64,000 nt of DNA from Deinococcus apachensis DSM 19763 (GCF_000381345.1 NZ_KB906401.1:233172-297171); one strand, 5' to 3'; shown: positions 19,854 to 34,812, counted from the stretch's first letter. Made by a program: numbers and translations. The notes: generated by a model from the sequence alone, not told the origin.

Positions 19854-21098
19854 TCAGGCCCCGTACTTCTGCAACTTCAGCGCGTTCGCCATCAGGAGCG
19901 GCATTACATCGGTGCCCCGGCGCAGGCCCAGGCTGCCCTTCTGCGCCTCCTCCTCGGTGTAGCGCCCCGCGAGGTCCTTGCGGCCGTAGCGGCTGTTGAT
20001 CAGGAGGGGCACCGGGTGCCACGAGTGGCTGGTGAGCTTGCTGGGGGTGGAGTGGTCGCCCACGATGCACAGCACGTCGGGCTGGAGGGCGAGAAGCGAC
20101 GGCAGCAGCTCGTCGAACAGCTCAATCTTGTGGACCTTCTCGGCGAAGTCGCCATCCTCGCCAGTCGAGTCGGTCTTCTTGATGTGGAGGTAGAAGAAGT
20201 CGTACCTGGCCCAATTCTCGGTCAGGGCCTTCACCTTGCCCTCCAGCGCGTCCTCCTCACCTTCGACGGGCAGCACCTCCATGCCCACCAGGCTGGCGAG
20301 GCCCTTGTACATCGGGTAGGAGGCGATGCAGGCCGCGTTGAGCTGGTAGATGTCGGCAAAGCTGGGGAAGTGCGGCACATCGCTGTAGCCCCGGAACAGC
20401 ACCCCGTTGACTTGCGGCTCGTCGGCGAGGACAACCTCGGCTCGCTGAACGAAGGTGTTCACGAGTTCGGCGGTGCGGACGCTCGTGGGGTCCTCCGCAA
20501 CCGCAAGGTGGGGCGGCACACCCGTCACCTGGGGATCCACGTCGCTGATGTTGGCGCCCAGGCCCTGCCCGGCCTCGTCCACGCCCTGGGCGCGCAAGAC
20601 GACCACGAAGCGGTGCTCGGACTCGGTGTAGATCTCGACCGGGGTGCCGTCGATCTCGGGGATGGCCTCCCGCAGCCGGGCGACGATCTCCGCGTTCTTC
20701 TCGTTGCTGGGGCGGCCCGCGCGGCGATCCACGATGATGCGGTTCTTGCCGAGAGACGCGAAGTTGCCCCGCACGGCCACGTCCCCTGCCCTGAGCCTCA
20801 CACCGATGCCGACCGCCGAGAGGGCCCCGCGCCCCACCACGTACTTGAGGGGATCGTACCCGAAGAGGCTGAGGTGCCCCGGGCCGCTGCCCGGCGTGAT
20901 CCCCGCCCCGACAAGTTCCACCTGCCCCAGTTGCGAGTCGCGGGCCAGCGCGTCGAGGTTCGGGGTGGTGGCGGTGGCGAGTTCGGTCTCGCCGTTCACC
21001 GTGAGGGGGAGGCCACCCACGCCGTCGAGCACGACCATCAGGATCTTGCTGTCGGTCTTTTTGGCGATGTGGCGAACGGTGTCGATCAGGTCGCTCAT
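19854..21098 (-). CDS. apgM: 2,3-bisphosphoglycerate-independent phosphoglycerate mutase, archaeal type
   Basis: A 414-residue member of the alkaline-phosphatase superfamily. Landmarks are [14 protein letters not shown] (metal Asp, residue about 23), [16 protein letters not shown] (the Ser region, about 70) and [21 protein letters not shown] near the C-terminus (metal Asp and His). It interconverts 3- and 2-phosphoglycerate in glycolysis and gluconeogenesis. The start at 21098 is favoured because TACAGT lies six bases upstream (leaderless), whereas the longer frame adds 20 unrelated residues. The start region carries a 15-bp palindrome. Confidence 0.95.
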   Translation of the reverse strand: MSDLIDTVRHIAKKTDSKILMVVLDGVGGLPLTVNGETELATATTPNLDALARDSQLGQVELVGAGITPGSGPGHLSLFGYDPLKYVVGRGALSAVGIGVRLRAGDVAVRGNFASLGKNRIIVDRRAGRPSNEKNAEIVARLREAIPEIDGTPVEIYTESEHRFVVVLRAQGVDEAGQGLGANISDVDPQVTGVPPHLAVAEDPTSVRTAELVNTFVQRAEVVLADEPQVNGVLFRGYSDVPHFPSFADIYQLNAACIASYPMYKGLASLVGMEVLPVEGEEDALEGKVKALTENWARYDFFYLHIKKTDSTGEDGDFAEKVHKIELFDELLPSLLALQPDVLCIVGDHSTPSKLTSHSWHPVPLLINSRYGRKDLAGRYTEEEAQKGSLGLRRGTDVMPLLMANALKLQKYGA

Positions 21099-21099
21099 A

Positions 21100-21114
21100 G
21101 GGTTACTGTAACCC
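21100..21114. promoter_or_regulatory. Palindrome over the apgM -10 region
   Basis: Perfect dyad GGGTTAC-T-GTAACCC. It covers the TACAGT -10 box (21110-21105) and ends two bases before the apgM start codon. A bound protein here would block transcription, so it is a candidate operator. Confidence 0.5.
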
Positions 21115-21150
21115 GCACACCAAAGTGGAAGCGGGGGTGACATAGGGAAA

Positions 21151-21178
21151 GGGGCCACCCAAAACTGGAGGTGACCCC
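21151..21178 (-). terminator. Probable terminator after first TerC gene
   Basis: On the minus strand GGGGTCACC pairs with GGTGGCCCC (one G-T pair) over a 10-nt loop, followed by TTTCC. A related hairpin occurs between the two TerC genes around 22088-22125. Confidence 0.5.
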
Positions 21179-21194
21179 GGGGGACGGCGGGACC

Positions 21195-22013
21195 TCAGCG
21201 CCCGTCAACCCGTCCATCGGCCGCGTCGGCGACCGTCTCATCAATCTGATGAACGATGGCTTCCGCCCGCGCCCCCGCCTCGGCCTCGCTCATGGCGGGG
21301 CGGCGGGTAGCGATGAAGGAGCCGATGATGGCGATGGCGGCCATCACCCCCCAGAAGAGCGGCGTGGGCAGGTGGAGGGTCGGGACGGCCGGGAAGACCT
21401 CGTGCGCGGCCTCCAGCGTCTCGATGCCCAGCTTGACCGCGATCCAGCCCACGAGCGCATAGGCCACGTTGTCGAAGGCGGGGTACTTGTTCAGCAGCTT
21501 CAGGAAGATCGTCGCCGCGAAGCGCATCAGGATCAGGCCGACGATCCCGCCGATCACCACGATGGTGAGGCCCTGCTCACGCGGCATCCCGGCCGGAATC
21601 AGCGCCACGCCCGCCAGGATGGAATCCACCGAAAACGCGAGGTCGGTGAGGTTGAGCAGCACCACCGTCGGCCAGAAGCCGCGGCCCCGGGCGCTTCCCT
21701 CGGCCTCCTCCTCGCTGTGGCCCTTCTTGATGAAGTGGCTGACAGCGAGGTACGCGAGGTACAGGGCCCCGAAGGCGCGCAGCCACCAGTACTCCAGCAC
21801 GAAGGAGGCGAGCAGCACGCCCAGAATCCGCAGCACGACCGCGCCGCCGATGCCGTAAGCCAGCGCCTTGCGCTGCACGTTCACGGCGAGGTGCCGCACC
21901 ATGACGGCCAGCACGAGCGCGTTGTCGGCCGAGAGCAGACCCTCCAGCAGCACGAGCGTGCCGAGGATGGCCCAGGTCTCGGCGGTCAGGGGGGGCATTT
22001 CGAGTCCGAACAT
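21195..22013 (-). CDS. TerC family integral membrane protein
   Basis: A 272-residue protein with about seven hydrophobic segments and the family signatures [16 protein letters not shown] (residues 24-39) and [14 protein letters not shown] (about 130-143), whose acidic residues lie in the membrane. TerC/Alx proteins are linked to tellurite resistance, manganese export and metal loading of exported proteins. The C-terminal 35 residues are polar and Ala-rich. A second TerC gene lies just upstream in the same direction; the two share order and spacing and arose by duplication. Confidence 0.93.
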   Translation of the reverse strand: MFGLEMPPLTAETWAILGTLVLLEGLLSADNALVLAVMVRHLAVNVQRKALAYGIGGAVVLRILGVLLASFVLEYWWLRAFGALYLAYLAVSHFIKKGHSEEEAEGSARGRGFWPTVVLLNLTDLAFSVDSILAGVALIPAGMPREQGLTIVVIGGIVGLILMRFAATIFLKLLNKYPAFDNVAYALVGWIAVKLGIETLEAAHEVFPAVPTLHLPTPLFWGVMAAIAIIGSFIATRRPAMSEAEAGARAEAIVHQIDETVADAADGRVDGR

Positions 22014-22136
22014 CAGGACGCCAGTCTATCCGGGCGGGTCGTGAGCCACAGGTCAGGGTGTCCCGGCCCTGGCAGGAGGTCGAGGAATGGCAAGAGGGCC
22101 ACCCCGGTTGAGGATGACCCCCGGCGCCGTCTCAGT

Positions 22137-22928
<792 letters not shown>

Positions 22929-23076
22929 AGCAGTCCTCGAAGGTTGTGGGCTCCCCGGGTCCGGGCCGCACGGGGCAGGGGGCGAAAGGCTCCGCAGTCT
23001 ACCCGCCCTGCCGGAACGAAATGAGACGCACGCAATGCAAAGAACGCACCCTGGTCACCCACCGGGGAACAGGACC

Positions 23077-23727
<651 letters not shown>

Positions 23728-23826
23728 CCTGGGCAGGGTAGCGCACCCGGCCCTCAAACCGTCAGGCTGAACGCGGGGTGACCTGCCCCTCAGCCCCCGT
23801 CAGGTTGGGCGTGCTACCACTACCCT

Positions 23827-24693
23827 ATGAAGGTCGCCGCTGCGCTGCTCGCCACCCTGCTCACCGTCCCCGCCCTCGCCGCCCCTACTGGAAAGGACGT
23901 GGAGCGGGCGGCGACACGCGCCGCGCAGGCGCTCGACGGGGTGCTGCGGAGTTGCCCGGTGAACTTCGCGAGGGTGGGCACCCCGGGCAAGAGGTGCGTC
24001 GGCGTTCAGGGCACGGTCGAGGAAGCCCGCACCCGGCTGGGCGCCGCCCTGGGGGACGACCTGTACGGGGTCTGGCGCAGCCGGGACGAGCAGCGCAGCG
24101 TGTACAACTGGGTGCGGACCCCCGGCGGCTACGTGTACCTGCGCCTGCAACCCGACCCCGAGGGCCGCGCTCAAACTCTGGTCTACCTCGACACACCGCC
24201 CGAGACCACCGCGCAGGGGAGCGGGGCGAACCGCACGGCGGCGGGCACCATGGCGCCCAGCAGCCAGGCAACCGGGAACCAGACTTCCAGTACCCGTCCG
24301 GCGACCAGCGCCCCGGCGGCCCGCCCGACCACTCCGCGCCCGGCCCCTTCCTCCCCGCAGACGGCGGCCCCCAGCCAGACAGCCCGGACCCCCGCGCCCT
24401 CCCCTTCCGCGACCCCCGCTCTGGCCCGCGTGCCGTTCACACGCCCGCTGCGGCTAACCGACCCACGCATGAACGGGGAAGACGTGCGGGCGGTGCAGGA
24501 CCGCCTGATCGCCCTGACCCGCCCGAGCGGGGGTGGGCGCGGCGACGGCTGGTACGGCCCGGTCACGGTGGCGACCGTTCGCGCCTTCCAGGTCGCCAAC
24601 GGGCTCCCCGTCACGGGTCAGGTGGACCGCGTGACTTGGAACGCCCTGTTCAGCCCCCAGGCCCGGACCTTCCCGGCGGGCAGCATTCGCTGA
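23827..24693 (+). CDS. Secreted protein with C-terminal peptidoglycan-binding domain
   Basis: A 288-residue protein with signal peptide [20 protein letters not shown] (cleavage after ALA). Residues about 20-120 form a small domain with two Cys (RSCPVNF, KRCVGV). A long Thr/Ala/Pro-rich linker follows (about 125-205). Residues about 210-280 form a PG_binding_1 domain ([51 protein letters not shown]). It should sit in the cell wall. No catalytic motif is visible. Confidence 0.85.
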   Translation: MKVAAALLATLLTVPALAAPTGKDVERAATRAAQALDGVLRSCPVNFARVGTPGKRCVGVQGTVEEARTRLGAALGDDLYGVWRSRDEQRSVYNWVRTPGGYVYLRLQPDPEGRAQTLVYLDTPPETTAQGSGANRTAAGTMAPSSQATGNQTSSTRPATSAPAARPTTPRPAPSSPQTAAPSQTARTPAPSPSATPALARVPFTRPLRLTDPRMNGEDVRAVQDRLIALTRPSGGGRGDGWYGPVTVATVRAFQVANGLPVTGQVDRVTWNALFSPQARTFPAGSIR

Positions 24694-24707
24694 GCCTGGT
24701 CGAAAAA

Positions 24708-24763
24708 GCTCCCAGCCGCAGCCGGGAGCGGGAAGCCCGACTTCACCCGGTCGGGTTTTGTTG
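24708..24763 (+). terminator. Two hairpins ending the peptidoglycan-binding gene
   Basis: GCTCCC (24708-24713) pairs with GGGAGC (24724-24729), then CCCGAC (24736-24741) pairs with GTCGGG (24750-24755) followed by TTTTGTTG. The second hairpin with its T-run is a typical terminator. Confidence 0.8.
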
Positions 24764-24873
24764 TGGAACGCCTTCAGGGTAGGGGGCGTTCCACAGCCCC
24801 AGGTTTGCCCTGGACCAATCCGCCTTTATCCAGAGAGGATAGGCCCCCTGTCCCCGCACAGGCTGTGACCCGC

Positions 24874-25083
24874 CTACTTGCCCAGCTTCTTGATGGCGTC
24901 CTCGGCGTCTTTCTGGCTGTCATACTCCCCCGCCAGGTAGGCCCACTCCGCGCCGCCCTCAGGTCTGGAGAGCTGGGCGTTCAGCTTCCAGAATTTCGGG
25001 TCGGTGTGCTTCTCCAGATGGATTCGCCGAATGACCGAGGGATTGACGTAGCTGCCATCTTCCAGCTTGATGAACTTCGTCAT
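24874..25083 (-). CDS. Small conserved-looking protein of unknown function
   Basis: A 69-residue soluble protein, [20 protein letters not shown] at the start, rich in charged residues, ending in a basic helix ([11 protein letters not shown]). I recognise no domain. TAAGCT lies five bases before the ATG, which fits a leaderless transcript and supports the start. It stands alone between a terminator and tRNA-Arg. Confidence 0.7.
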   Translation of the reverse strand: MTKFIKLEDGSYVNPSVIRRIHLEKHTDPKFWKLNAQLSRPEGGAEWAYLAGEYDSQKDAEDAIKKLGK

Positions 25084-25179
25084 GCTTCAGCTTAGGGGCT
25101 TGCCCCCGTTGTTGTCATGGTTGACGTCTCGTCCAAAGCAAAACCCCCACCGGGGCGGCGGGAGTTCTGGTCTGGACCG

Positions 25180-25256
<77 letters not shown>

Positions 25257-25298
25257 AGGCCGCCCATCTGGGCCGCCGGGAGTATAGCAGGCCCGCTC

Positions 25299-25916
25299 CT
25301 ACTGACTGGTGACCGGTGTGGGCACGTGCAGTTCGTAGCGTCCCAGGCCCTGGGTCTCCAGGCTGCGGCGGTACGTGGTGCTGTTCAGCGGCAGGTACAC
25401 GTAGTGCTCGGCGCGGCTCCAGCCCTGCGCGAACTGCCAGTGCTGCACCATGTCGGGACTCGCGGTCTTGAAGTCCACCGTCACCGCCCGGTCTGCGTAC
25501 ACCACCCGGTCATGGGTCATCAGATCCAGCGTCTCGCCCTCGTCCCGCTGGCCGTCGCTGTCCCTGTCCTGCCACATCAGCCAGTGCAGGAACAGCACGC
25601 GCGCTTCGGGGGCACTGACCTTCACATCGGTCGCGCCCGACGGAATCCGGCCCTCGACCGCCTGGGCCAGAGTGGCCTTGCCCTGCCACGCCGCCGGGTC
25701 CACCTCGGTGCGGGTCGAACCGGCGGACACCGCCTTCTGGTACACACTCTCCCCCGCCTCGGTAACGAGGTTGAGGTAGGTGCCGGAGGGGGCTGCCGGG
25801 TGACGAACTTCCACCCCCATGGGGAGCGGGGGGCGGCCCCCGGCTCCACTCGGGGAAGCCGCCCCACAGGCGGTGAGGGCCAGGCCGAGCAGCAAGAGGG
25901 GGATGGCGCGCTTCAT
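25299..25916 (-). CDS. Exported lipoprotein with calcium-loop-like motif (second of a pair)
   Basis: A 205-residue lipoprotein ([18 protein letters not shown]). An acidic loop near residues 120-132 ([12 protein letters not shown]) resembles an EF-hand or dockerin calcium site. The rest is beta-rich with several Trp ([12 protein letters not shown]). Its ATG overlaps the stop of the upstream lipoprotein gene by 4 nt, and both proteins share the [22 protein letters not shown] pattern, so they are probably diverged duplicates working at the same place in the envelope. Function unknown. Confidence 0.72.
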   Translation of the reverse strand: MKRAIPLLLLGLALTACGAASPSGAGGRPPLPMGVEVRHPAAPSGTYLNLVTEAGESVYQKAVSAGSTRTEVDPAAWQGKATLAQAVEGRIPSGATDVKVSAPEARVLFLHWLMWQDRDSDGQRDEGETLDLMTHDRVVYADRAVTVDFKTASPDMVQHWQFAQGWSRAEHYVYLPLNSTTYRRSLETQGLGRYELHVPTPVTSQ

Positions 25917-26620
25917 CGGTGGCCTCCGGTCAGGCTCTGGCTGGTGAAGTAGTCCGTCGACTCGTGCAGGCGAATGGGCAGGGCCTCGTCCGTCTGCGGC
26001 ACGCTGTTCATGGTGACCAGATACCGGTTCGGCGTGGCGGAAGGTTGCAGCACCTGGTGACGCACCAGCGACCATCCTTTCGTCCGGGTGCCCGTCTCGG
26101 TGCTGTGGCCGTCCGGGCTGACGAAGCGGTAGCTGAAGGCCTCCGTCGCGTAGCTGTAGAGGTCGTGCGTCTCGTACAGCACCTCGCCCGACTCGGGCGT
26201 GCCGTTGCGGTTGGCGTCGCGGTACATCAGGAAGTAAAGGTTGCAGGTCTTCACCGTATTCGGCGTGACCGTCACCTCCTGCATCCCATCCGTCTCCCCT
26301 CCCAGGAACGGTGTGGTGCATTTGGGGTTGTCGGCCCAGGTCCTGAGCAGGTCGCCCCAGAGCCAGAGCGTCGCCGAGGTGGAGGGGAGTCCATATCCGA
26401 TGGGCGTCTGGGCCACCACCCTGCGTTGGGGGTCACCGCCCGCCCCGGTCTGCTCGAAGCCCAGGGCCACCAGTTGCACATTGCTGGTATCTGCGAGGGA
26501 CGGGAACGTGAACGTGAGGTTGGAGCCGGAGAGCGGAGGCGTGGGGCCGGGGCAGGCCGTCAGCAGCGCCATCCCAACCACACTGATGCCGAGCACTCGC
26601 AGGGAGAGGGGGACACTCAT
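25913..26620 (-). CDS. Exported lipoprotein with calcium-loop-like motif (first of a pair)
   Basis: A 235-residue protein with lipoprotein signal ending LLTAC (residues 19-23). The acidic loop [12 protein letters not shown] (about 138-149) follows a FLMYR segment and parallels the loop in the downstream gene. Two Cys (KCTTPF, KTCNLYF) may form a disulfide. AGAGG lies just upstream of the ATG at 26620. Function unknown; the pair is co-transcribed. Confidence 0.7.
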   Translation of the reverse strand: MSVPLSLRVLGISVVGMALLTACPGPTPPLSGSNLTFTFPSLADTSNVQLVALGFEQTGAGGDPQRRVVAQTPIGYGLPSTSATLWLWGDLLRTWADNPKCTTPFLGGETDGMQEVTVTPNTVKTCNLYFLMYRDANRNGTPESGEVLYETHDLYSYATEAFSYRFVSPDGHSTETGTRTKGWSLVRHQVLQPSATPNRYLVTMNSVPQTDEALPIRLHESTDYFTSQSLTGGHR

Positions 26621-26732
26621 GTCCTCTTCACCCTACAACCTTCCTCTTCTCACCGTTGCCGCATTTGCGGCGCAACTCCAGAACAAAAAAACGGGAACCC
26701 AGCGCGGGCTCCCGTCTCCCACTTGCGGGGTC

Positions 26733-28136
<1,404 letters not shown>

Positions 28137-28234
28137 GGGGGTAGTCTAACGCGCGCCCCGAACCCCACCTGTAACGCCTGCCGGAAGTCAGAAGCGGGGG
28201 ATTCACCATGCCGAATGGTGGATCGGCGGAAAGC

Positions 28235-29353
28235 TCAGGCCTCCAGAAAGTCCGCCACCACCTGATTGAGAAGCCACCAGCCCTGCGGTGTGGCGTGGAG
28301 GCGGTCACCTTCCAGGGTCAGCAGTCCCCGGCGAATGTTGGCGGCGATAGGCTTCGCGTAGCGCCCGCGCACGTCCAGCCCGCTGCGGCACGTCAGGTCG
28401 GCGAGGTCCACGCCCTCCCGCAGCCGCAATCCCATGAAGAGCGCGTCGGTCACGTATTCCTCGGCGTCCACCGGCTGCGCCTCGCCCGACTCGCCCGTCA
28501 GCCACTCGTGGAGATGGGGATTGGTGCGGCGGGTGGTCAATACGTCGCCTCCCAGTGGATAGTGTCCCGCCGCTCCCGGCCCCAGGCCCAGATACGTGCG
28601 GTTATTCCAGTAGGCAAGGTTGTGCCGGGATTCCTGTCCCGGCCGGGCGTAGTTGCTGACCTCGTAGCGGGTGAAGCCCAGAGCGGTCAGCACTTCCTCC
28701 GTCTGCTCGAAGCCCGCGCGCTCGTCGTCCTCCCCCACGGTCACGCCCCGGCGGGCGAACTCGGTGCCGGGCTCAATGGTGAGGGTATAGGCGCTGACGT
28801 GCCCCACGCCGAGGTCCACCAGGCCCCGAATGTCGCTTTCCAGAGGCTGTCCCGGGACGGCGGTGATCAGGTCACCACTCACCCGGAAGCCCTGGCCGAC
28901 GAGCGTGGTCACCGCCTCGCGGGCCTGCCGCGCGTCGTGCTGGCGCCCGAGAAAGCGCAGGGTCGCGTCGTCGAGGCTCTGCACGCCCACCGAGGCCCGG
29001 TCGAAGCCGAGGTCCCGCCACAGCGCCGCCCGGTCCGGGCCCACCGTGCCGGGATTGATCTCCAGCGTGTTCTCCAATTGTCCCCAGCCCAGGTGACGGC
29101 GAATGCTTCCCACAAGCGCCGTGATCTCGGCGTCGCGCAGAAAACTGGGCGTGCCGCCACCTATATATACGGTGTCGAGGTCCAGCGCGTACTCGCCCGC
29201 CAGCCGCGCGGCCTCCTCCTCCACCCGGTCCAGGTACCGCTCGACCAGCCCGGCCCGGCGCGTCAGCACGTGAAAGTCGCAGTACGGGCAGATCGTCGGG
29301 CAGAACGGCACGTGGACGTAGAGGTGGTGAACGGTGGGGTCGAGCGCGGGCAC
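28235..29353 (-). CDS. hemW: HemW-type radical SAM protein (coproporphyrinogen oxidase-like)
   Basis: A 372-residue radical SAM protein with the cluster motif [11 protein letters not shown] (Cys18, Cys22, Cys25), [10 protein letters not shown], and a HemW-type C-terminal domain. True HemN has an extra N-terminal segment not present here, so HemW (heme chaperone) is the better label. The GTG at 29353 is preceded six bases upstream by TACCCT, suggesting a leaderless transcript. Confidence 0.9.
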   Translation of the reverse strand: MPALDPTVHHLYVHVPFCPTICPYCDFHVLTRRAGLVERYLDRVEEEAARLAGEYALDLDTVYIGGGTPSFLRDAEITALVGSIRRHLGWGQLENTLEINPGTVGPDRAALWRDLGFDRASVGVQSLDDATLRFLGRQHDARQAREAVTTLVGQGFRVSGDLITAVPGQPLESDIRGLVDLGVGHVSAYTLTIEPGTEFARRGVTVGEDDERAGFEQTEEVLTALGFTRYEVSNYARPGQESRHNLAYWNNRTYLGLGPGAAGHYPLGGDVLTTRRTNPHLHEWLTGESGEAQPVDAEEYVTDALFMGLRLREGVDLADLTCRSGLDVRGRYAKPIAANIRRGLLTLEGDRLHATPQGWWLLNQVVADFLEA

Positions 29354-29416
29354 GGGGGCAGGGTAGCCCGGAGGCGGGGGGTGGGCAGGGGGACAAGTTG
29401 CGATTGCCCCGGAGCC

Positions 29417-29905
29417 TCAGCGCCCGTGGGGGGTGGCGTCCATCCACGCTTCCAGCGTGGCCTGCACCTGGTCTGGAGCGGCGATCACCACCGGCACTCC
29501 CAGCGACGCGGTGGCGCTCGCGGCGGCGTTCTCGCCCGGCCCGCCCCCCGTGCCCAGCGCACTCTTCCACTCCGGGAACGCTCCCCCCTCGCGGTACCCG
29601 GCGCCACCTCCACCGTCCACGTACCGCTCGGGCACCCTGACGGCGGGACCGCACCCCAGCACCCGCCCCGCCACGACCACCACGCCGCGCGGTTCCTGTT
29701 CGCGCAGGGCGGCCAGCAGCGGCGTCAGCCCGTCGTGGACGAGCAGCAGGGCGTACCCCTTGCCGTCCAGCGCGGCCAGTTGGGCGGGCAACCCCGCCGC
29801 GAGTTCCGGAGGTGCGGCGATCAGCCAGCGGTGCCCGCCGGGGCGGCCCTCGAAGCCCGCGCAGGCCGAGCCGTAGATGTCGGTCCAGGTCCGTGTGTGA
29901 TCCAC
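29417..29905 (-). CDS. Conserved-looking protein of unknown function
   Basis: A 162-residue protein if it starts at the GTG at 29905, which has TATCCT six bases upstream; the longer frame adds 17 unlikely residues. The fold looks alpha/beta ([44 protein letters not shown]). I recognise no family. It lies just upstream of hemW on the same strand. Confidence 0.6.
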   Translation of the reverse strand: MDHTRTWTDIYGSACAGFEGRPGGHRWLIAAPPELAAGLPAQLAALDGKGYALLLVHDGLTPLLAALREQEPRGVVVVAGRVLGCGPAVRVPERYVDGGGGAGYREGGAFPEWKSALGTGGGPGENAAASATASLGVPVVIAAPDQVQATLEAWMDATPHGR

Positions 29906-29956
29906 CTGGGCAGGATAAGGGGCAGGCCGCGCGAGGTGTCGCCGTGACGTGGGCAA

Positions 29957-29980
29957 TAAAAAACCCGCCTCTCGGGCGGT
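29957..29980 (-). terminator. Terminator-like repeat, copy 1
   Basis: On the minus strand CCGCCC-GAGA-GGCGGG followed by TTTTTTATT. It and about 60 nt beside it resemble the element at 34813-34880, so this is a dispersed repeat carrying a terminator. Confidence 0.75.
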
Positions 29981-30116
29981 GATGTTGAAAAAATAGCGTG
30001 GAATGCAGCAGGAGTCAAATTATGCAGGTTGAGAGCTCGACCGAAATCTAGACATGACTGAGCCACACGCCATCTTCTCCACCTGGGAGAGTCGTTTTCC
30101 TACACAGGGCAGAAGG

Positions 30117-30150
30117 GGAACGGGCCAACCCCGCGAGGTCGGCCTGTTCC
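30117..30150 (-). terminator. Hairpin after the MFS gene
   Basis: GGAACGGGCC (30117-30126) pairs with GGCCTGTTCC (30141-30150) with one G-T pair, 19 nt past the MFS stop. The T-run is poor; the stronger stop for this operon may be the element at 29957-29980. Confidence 0.45.
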
Positions 30151-30168
30151 GTTTCCCAGATGGACCGC

Positions 30169-32238
30169 TCAGTCAGCGGGGCTGGGCGTGGGTTCTTCCT
30201 CGGGGCTGGGGGCGACCGGTCGTGCCTGCCGCAGTGGGAGCGCCGGAATGAAGAGGGTGATGATGAAGCCGATCAGGATGATGAAGATGGAGGTGCTGAA
30301 CATGCTCGTGACGGCGGCGGTAAAGCCCTGCTTCATGCCGCTGGTGACCTGAGCGGCGAGTTTGGTGGCCTGCTGGTCAAGAGTGGTGCGAATCTGCGCG
30401 AGGGCCTGGGTCGTCGCCTGCTGGAGGGCGGCGGGCTCCTGAGCGAGGATGCCCTGACGGAACTGCGCGGCGGTGATCTGCGCGGCCTGCGGCGTGGCGA
30501 GCGCCTGGGCGGGCAGGGCGCGGAGTTGCGTCTTGAGGGCGGCGGGGACATCGCTATTCAGGAGGGCCTGGCGGCCCGCCTCACCATTCTTCAGCACGTT
30601 GCCGATGTTCGCCGCTTCCGCCACCACCTTCTGATGCACCTGCGCCCGGAGGCCGCCGTTCGCCACCAGTGCCTTCAGCTCATTCGGCACCTGCGGGTTC
30701 TGAGTCAGGGCCTGCGCGGCGGCCTGATCGCCCCGCAACGCCTTCTCGATCTGGGCGTACTGCTGATCGAAGGTGGCCCGGATTTGCTTGCCCGTGTCGC
30801 TGTTCCCACCGCTGGCGCGCATCTCACCCAGGTTGATGTTCTGGGTCTGGGCCTCCACGCCGGGCACGTTCGGCAGGTACTTCGGCAGCTCGGAGTGCAG
30901 ATTGTTGATGAGCAGCGTGCCGAAGATCGCCGTGCCGATGGTCGAGCCGATCTGGCGGAAGAACTGGCTGCTGCTCACCGCGATGCCCATCTGCCGCATG
31001 GGAACGGCGTTCTGCACGGCGATGTTGTAGAGGCTCTGGGAAGGACCCAGCCCCAGACCCACGATGAACATGCGCCAGCCCAGGTCGAGGCGGGTGGTGT
31101 CCACGCCGATCTTCGTGAGCAGGTACACGCCCAGCATCAGGACGGCGCCGCCCGCGATCATGAAGGGCTTGTACTGCCCGGTTTTCGAGACGAGCTGGCC
31201 GGACACGATGCTGGCGAGAATCAGCCCCGCCATCAGCGGCAGCATGGAGAGGCCCGAGTTGGTGGCCGACACGCCCTGCACGCTCTGCATGTACAGCGGC
31301 AGGAACATCACCACGCCCAGGAACGCCATGCCGATCACGAAGCCTGCCAGGTTCGAGAAGGTGAACACTGGGATTTTAAAGAGGCTGAGAGGCAGGATCG
31401 CGTCCGGGTTGCGCGCCTCGGCGAGGATGAAGGCGATCAGGCTGACGGCGCTGACCCCGAAGAGCGTGAGGATGCGGGCGCTGTCCCAGGGGTAGGTGAT
31501 GCCTCCCCAGGTCAGGGCGAGCAGCAGCGGGATGGTCGTCGTGACGATGAGCAGCGCCCCGAGCACATCCACCTTTCCGGCGGCGCGGTGGGTCAGGCGC
31601 GGCATCTTGGCGATGATCATGAAGAGGGACAGCAGGCCGAGGGGCAGGTTCACGTAGAACACCCAACGCCAGCCCTCGATGAAGTACCCCAGCAGGTTCA
31701 CGCTACCGTGGTCGGTGAGGAAGCCGCCGACCAGCGGCCCGAGGACACTGGCGAGGCCGAAGACCGCTCCGAACAGCCCGCCGAACTTCGCCCGCTCGGC
31801 CGGGGGGAACATGTCGCCCAGGATGGCGAAGGCACTCGTGAAGAGCGCCGCGCCGCCCAGCCCCTGAAGCGCGCGGAACACGATGAGCTGCATCATGCCG
31901 CCGCCGAAGAGACCGCCGAACCACGGCTCGCCCGCCATGCCGCACAGCGCCGACCCCAGCAGGAACAGCACGATGCCGGTCACCAGGATGGGTTTGCGCC
32001 CGTACAGGTCGCTGAGCTTGCCGTAGATGGGCACCATCACGGTCGAGGCGAGCAGGTACGCGGTCGTGACCCAGGCGTAGAGGTTCAGCCCTTGGAGCTG
32101 CTCGATGATGCGCGGCATGGCCGTCGAGACGATGGTCTGGTCGAGCGCCGAGAGCAGGAACACGACCATCAGGCCGGTCAATGTGATCCGCTTCTCCTGG
32201 TCGGTGAAGTTGAAGGTGGGGGCCTCTGGCGCGGTCAT
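30169..32238 (-). CDS. MFS multidrug exporter, DHA2 (EmrB/QacA) type, with large helical insertion
   Basis: A 689-residue, 14-segment transporter. Family motifs include [16 protein letters not shown] (TM1) and [13 protein letters not shown] (motif A). Between the last two membrane segments lies an insertion of about 200 residues (roughly 445-645), hydrophilic, Ala/Gln-rich and predicted helical, not part of standard DHA2 proteins of about 500 residues. It is co-translated with the MarR gene (ATGA overlap at 32235-32238), which marks it as an inducible efflux pump for toxic compounds. The substrate is unknown. Confidence 0.92.
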   Translation of the reverse strand: MTAPEAPTFNFTDQEKRITLTGLMVVFLLSALDQTIVSTAMPRIIEQLQGLNLYAWVTTAYLLASTVMVPIYGKLSDLYGRKPILVTGIVLFLLGSALCGMAGEPWFGGLFGGGMMQLIVFRALQGLGGAALFTSAFAILGDMFPPAERAKFGGLFGAVFGLASVLGPLVGGFLTDHGSVNLLGYFIEGWRWVFYVNLPLGLLSLFMIIAKMPRLTHRAAGKVDVLGALLIVTTTIPLLLALTWGGITYPWDSARILTLFGVSAVSLIAFILAEARNPDAILPLSLFKIPVFTFSNLAGFVIGMAFLGVVMFLPLYMQSVQGVSATNSGLSMLPLMAGLILASIVSGQLVSKTGQYKPFMIAGGAVLMLGVYLLTKIGVDTTRLDLGWRMFIVGLGLGPSQSLYNIAVQNAVPMRQMGIAVSSSQFFRQIGSTIGTAIFGTLLINNLHSELPKYLPNVPGVEAQTQNINLGEMRASGGNSDTGKQIRATFDQQYAQIEKALRGDQAAAQALTQNPQVPNELKALVANGGLRAQVHQKVVAEAANIGNVLKNGEAGRQALLNSDVPAALKTQLRALPAQALATPQAAQITAAQFRQGILAQEPAALQQATTQALAQIRTTLDQQATKLAAQVTSGMKQGFTAAVTSMFSTSIFIILIGFIITLFIPALPLRQARPVAPSPEEEPTPSPAD

Positions 32239-32693
32239 GCCTGTTCTCCTTCCCCTGTCAGGGCGTCCAGGGCGGTGAGGAGGCCCTGCAGGACCTGTGG
32301 GTCGAGCCGGGCGAGCTGCCCGCTGACGAGTTCGTGCAGCGTCTCGTCGGTCTCACGCACGACCTGCTCACCCCGGCCGGTCAGGGAGAGGCGGGTGCGG
32401 CGCGAGTCCTGCTCGTCAATCTGGCGCTCGATCAAGCCCGCCTTGCTCAGGCCGTCGAGATACCGGCTGATCAGGGTGGTGGGAATCTTGAGGTGGTCGG
32501 CCAGCACCTTGGGGTAGTGGTCGCCCTTCTGGATGCTCCGCAGGACGTGGTACATCCGGGGGTTGATGCCGTGCCGCTCTTCCAACAGCGGGGCGAGTTG
32601 TTGCCCGAGCATCCGGTTGAAGCGCCACATTCCGCGCAGGAAGCGGTCGACCTCCTGGCGCAATTCGGGGGGGGGTGGGACAGTCTGCGTCAC
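32235..32693 (-). CDS. MarR-family transcriptional regulator of the efflux operon
   Basis: A 152-residue winged-helix regulator: [24 protein letters not shown] is the recognition region and [18 protein letters not shown] the wing. MarR proteins repress a neighbouring pump until a ligand binds. The GTG start at 32693 has TAGGGT six bases upstream with TTGACC at 17-nt spacing, so the message is leaderless. The stop overlaps the pump start. Confidence 0.93.
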   Translation of the reverse strand: MTQTVPPPPELRQEVDRFLRGMWRFNRMLGQQLAPLLEERHGINPRMYHVLRSIQKGDHYPKVLADHLKIPTTLISRYLDGLSKAGLIERQIDEQDSRRTRLSLTGRGEQVVRETDETLHELVSGQLARLDPQVLQGLLTALDALTGEGEQA

Positions 32694-32699
32694 CGCCCC

Positions 32700-32728
32700 A
32701 CCCTAGCCCTTTAGTTCACTCTGGTCAA
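32700..32728 (-). promoter_or_regulatory. Promoter and likely MarR operator
   Basis: TTGACC (32728-32723), 17-nt spacer, TAGGGT (32705-32700). An imperfect dyad ACTTGAC-N4-GTGAACT (32730-32713) overlaps the -35, a common place for a MarR site. Confidence 0.7.
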
Positions 32729-32791
32729 GTATTTACATGGGGTAAGCAATTAGCCCTAGTTCCCGTCCCGGGAATTGCTGATCCCCAGACC

Positions 32792-33589
32792 TCAGGAGGC
32801 TCCCGCCAGGGAGAGCGGCGGCGAATGGATGGGCAGGGTTGGTGCCAGCCACACCCGGCCCGTGCCCCGGTACACCTGCACGAAGCCCTCGCCCGTGCGC
32901 CCGCTGCCCAGCAGGCCACGGCTGCTCTTCTCGACGCTGAAGGCGAGCCCGCCCGAGTAGGCCACCACCAGATTGCCGTCCACCTTCAGCGTCTCGTTCT
33001 GCAACTCCAGAATCTGGAACTCGTCGGGGTGGACGGGGCTTTGCAGGGCGAAGACGCCCGTGCCGCTCAGCTTGGGCTGCACCCGGCCCTCGCCACTGCC
33101 CAGCATCGCCGCGAGGCCCTGGTTGACGTGCCGCCCCACAGTCACGTTGCCCGCGCAGGCGACGAAGGCGCCGTCATCCACAATCAGGTCCTCGCCGTGA
33201 AGTTCGCCCAGCAGGAGGTGGAGGCGGGTCGGTTCGGTGTAGATGACGCCCGCACCCCGGTAGGCGGTCTTAAAGAGGCTCTCACCGCTCGCCGCCGCCG
33301 CGACCGCCCCGCGCAAGAAGCCGCCCAGGCCGCCGCCACCCGCCCCGCCGCTGCTGGAAGCCTGCATCTCGATCTCGCCCCGCAGGTATTGGAGGGCGCC
33401 AGGTTCGAGGACCGCCAGGCCACCTTCCAGGTGCAGCGCGAGCTGCCGCCAGCGGGCCGGGCGGCTCAGGGGCTGGTGAAAGCCCTCCAGCGGGCGCTCG
33501 GTGGGCCGGGGGTCGTACTCGATGACCTCCAGGCGGATGCCCTGACTGGTGGCGGAGTGGATGACCTCGGGATGCAGTTGGAATTCCAT
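32792..33589 (-). CDS. AIM24 family protein
   Basis: A 265-residue protein with the beta-rich AIM24/TIGR00266-like layout: [33 protein letters not shown], then [19 protein letters not shown] and [15 protein letters not shown] Gly/Ser-rich low-complexity stretch (residues about 78-95) interrupts it. Bacterial members have no settled function. It starts 16 nt after the DUF418 gene and is probably in the same transcript. Confidence 0.85.
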   Translation of the reverse strand: MEFQLHPEVIHSATSQGIRLEVIEYDPRPTERPLEGFHQPLSRPARWRQLALHLEGGLAVLEPGALQYLRGEIEMQASSSGGAGGGGLGGFLRGAVAAAASGESLFKTAYRGAGVIYTEPTRLHLLLGELHGEDLIVDDGAFVACAGNVTVGRHVNQGLAAMLGSGEGRVQPKLSGTGVFALQSPVHPDEFQILELQNETLKVDGNLVVAYSGGLAFSVEKSSRGLLGSGRTGEGFVQVYRGTGRVWLAPTLPIHSPPLSLAGAS

Positions 33590-33604
33590 GCCGGGGGTAC
33601 GGGC

Positions 33605-34780
<1,176 letters not shown>

Positions 34781-34812
34781 GCCCCAGGCTAGCGCGTTGG
34801 GGAAAGGGCAAG

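Noticed and set aside
30160..32517. 785-codon open frame opposite the MFS gene
   Set aside because: Long antisense frame caused by high GC; the MFS protein explains the region.
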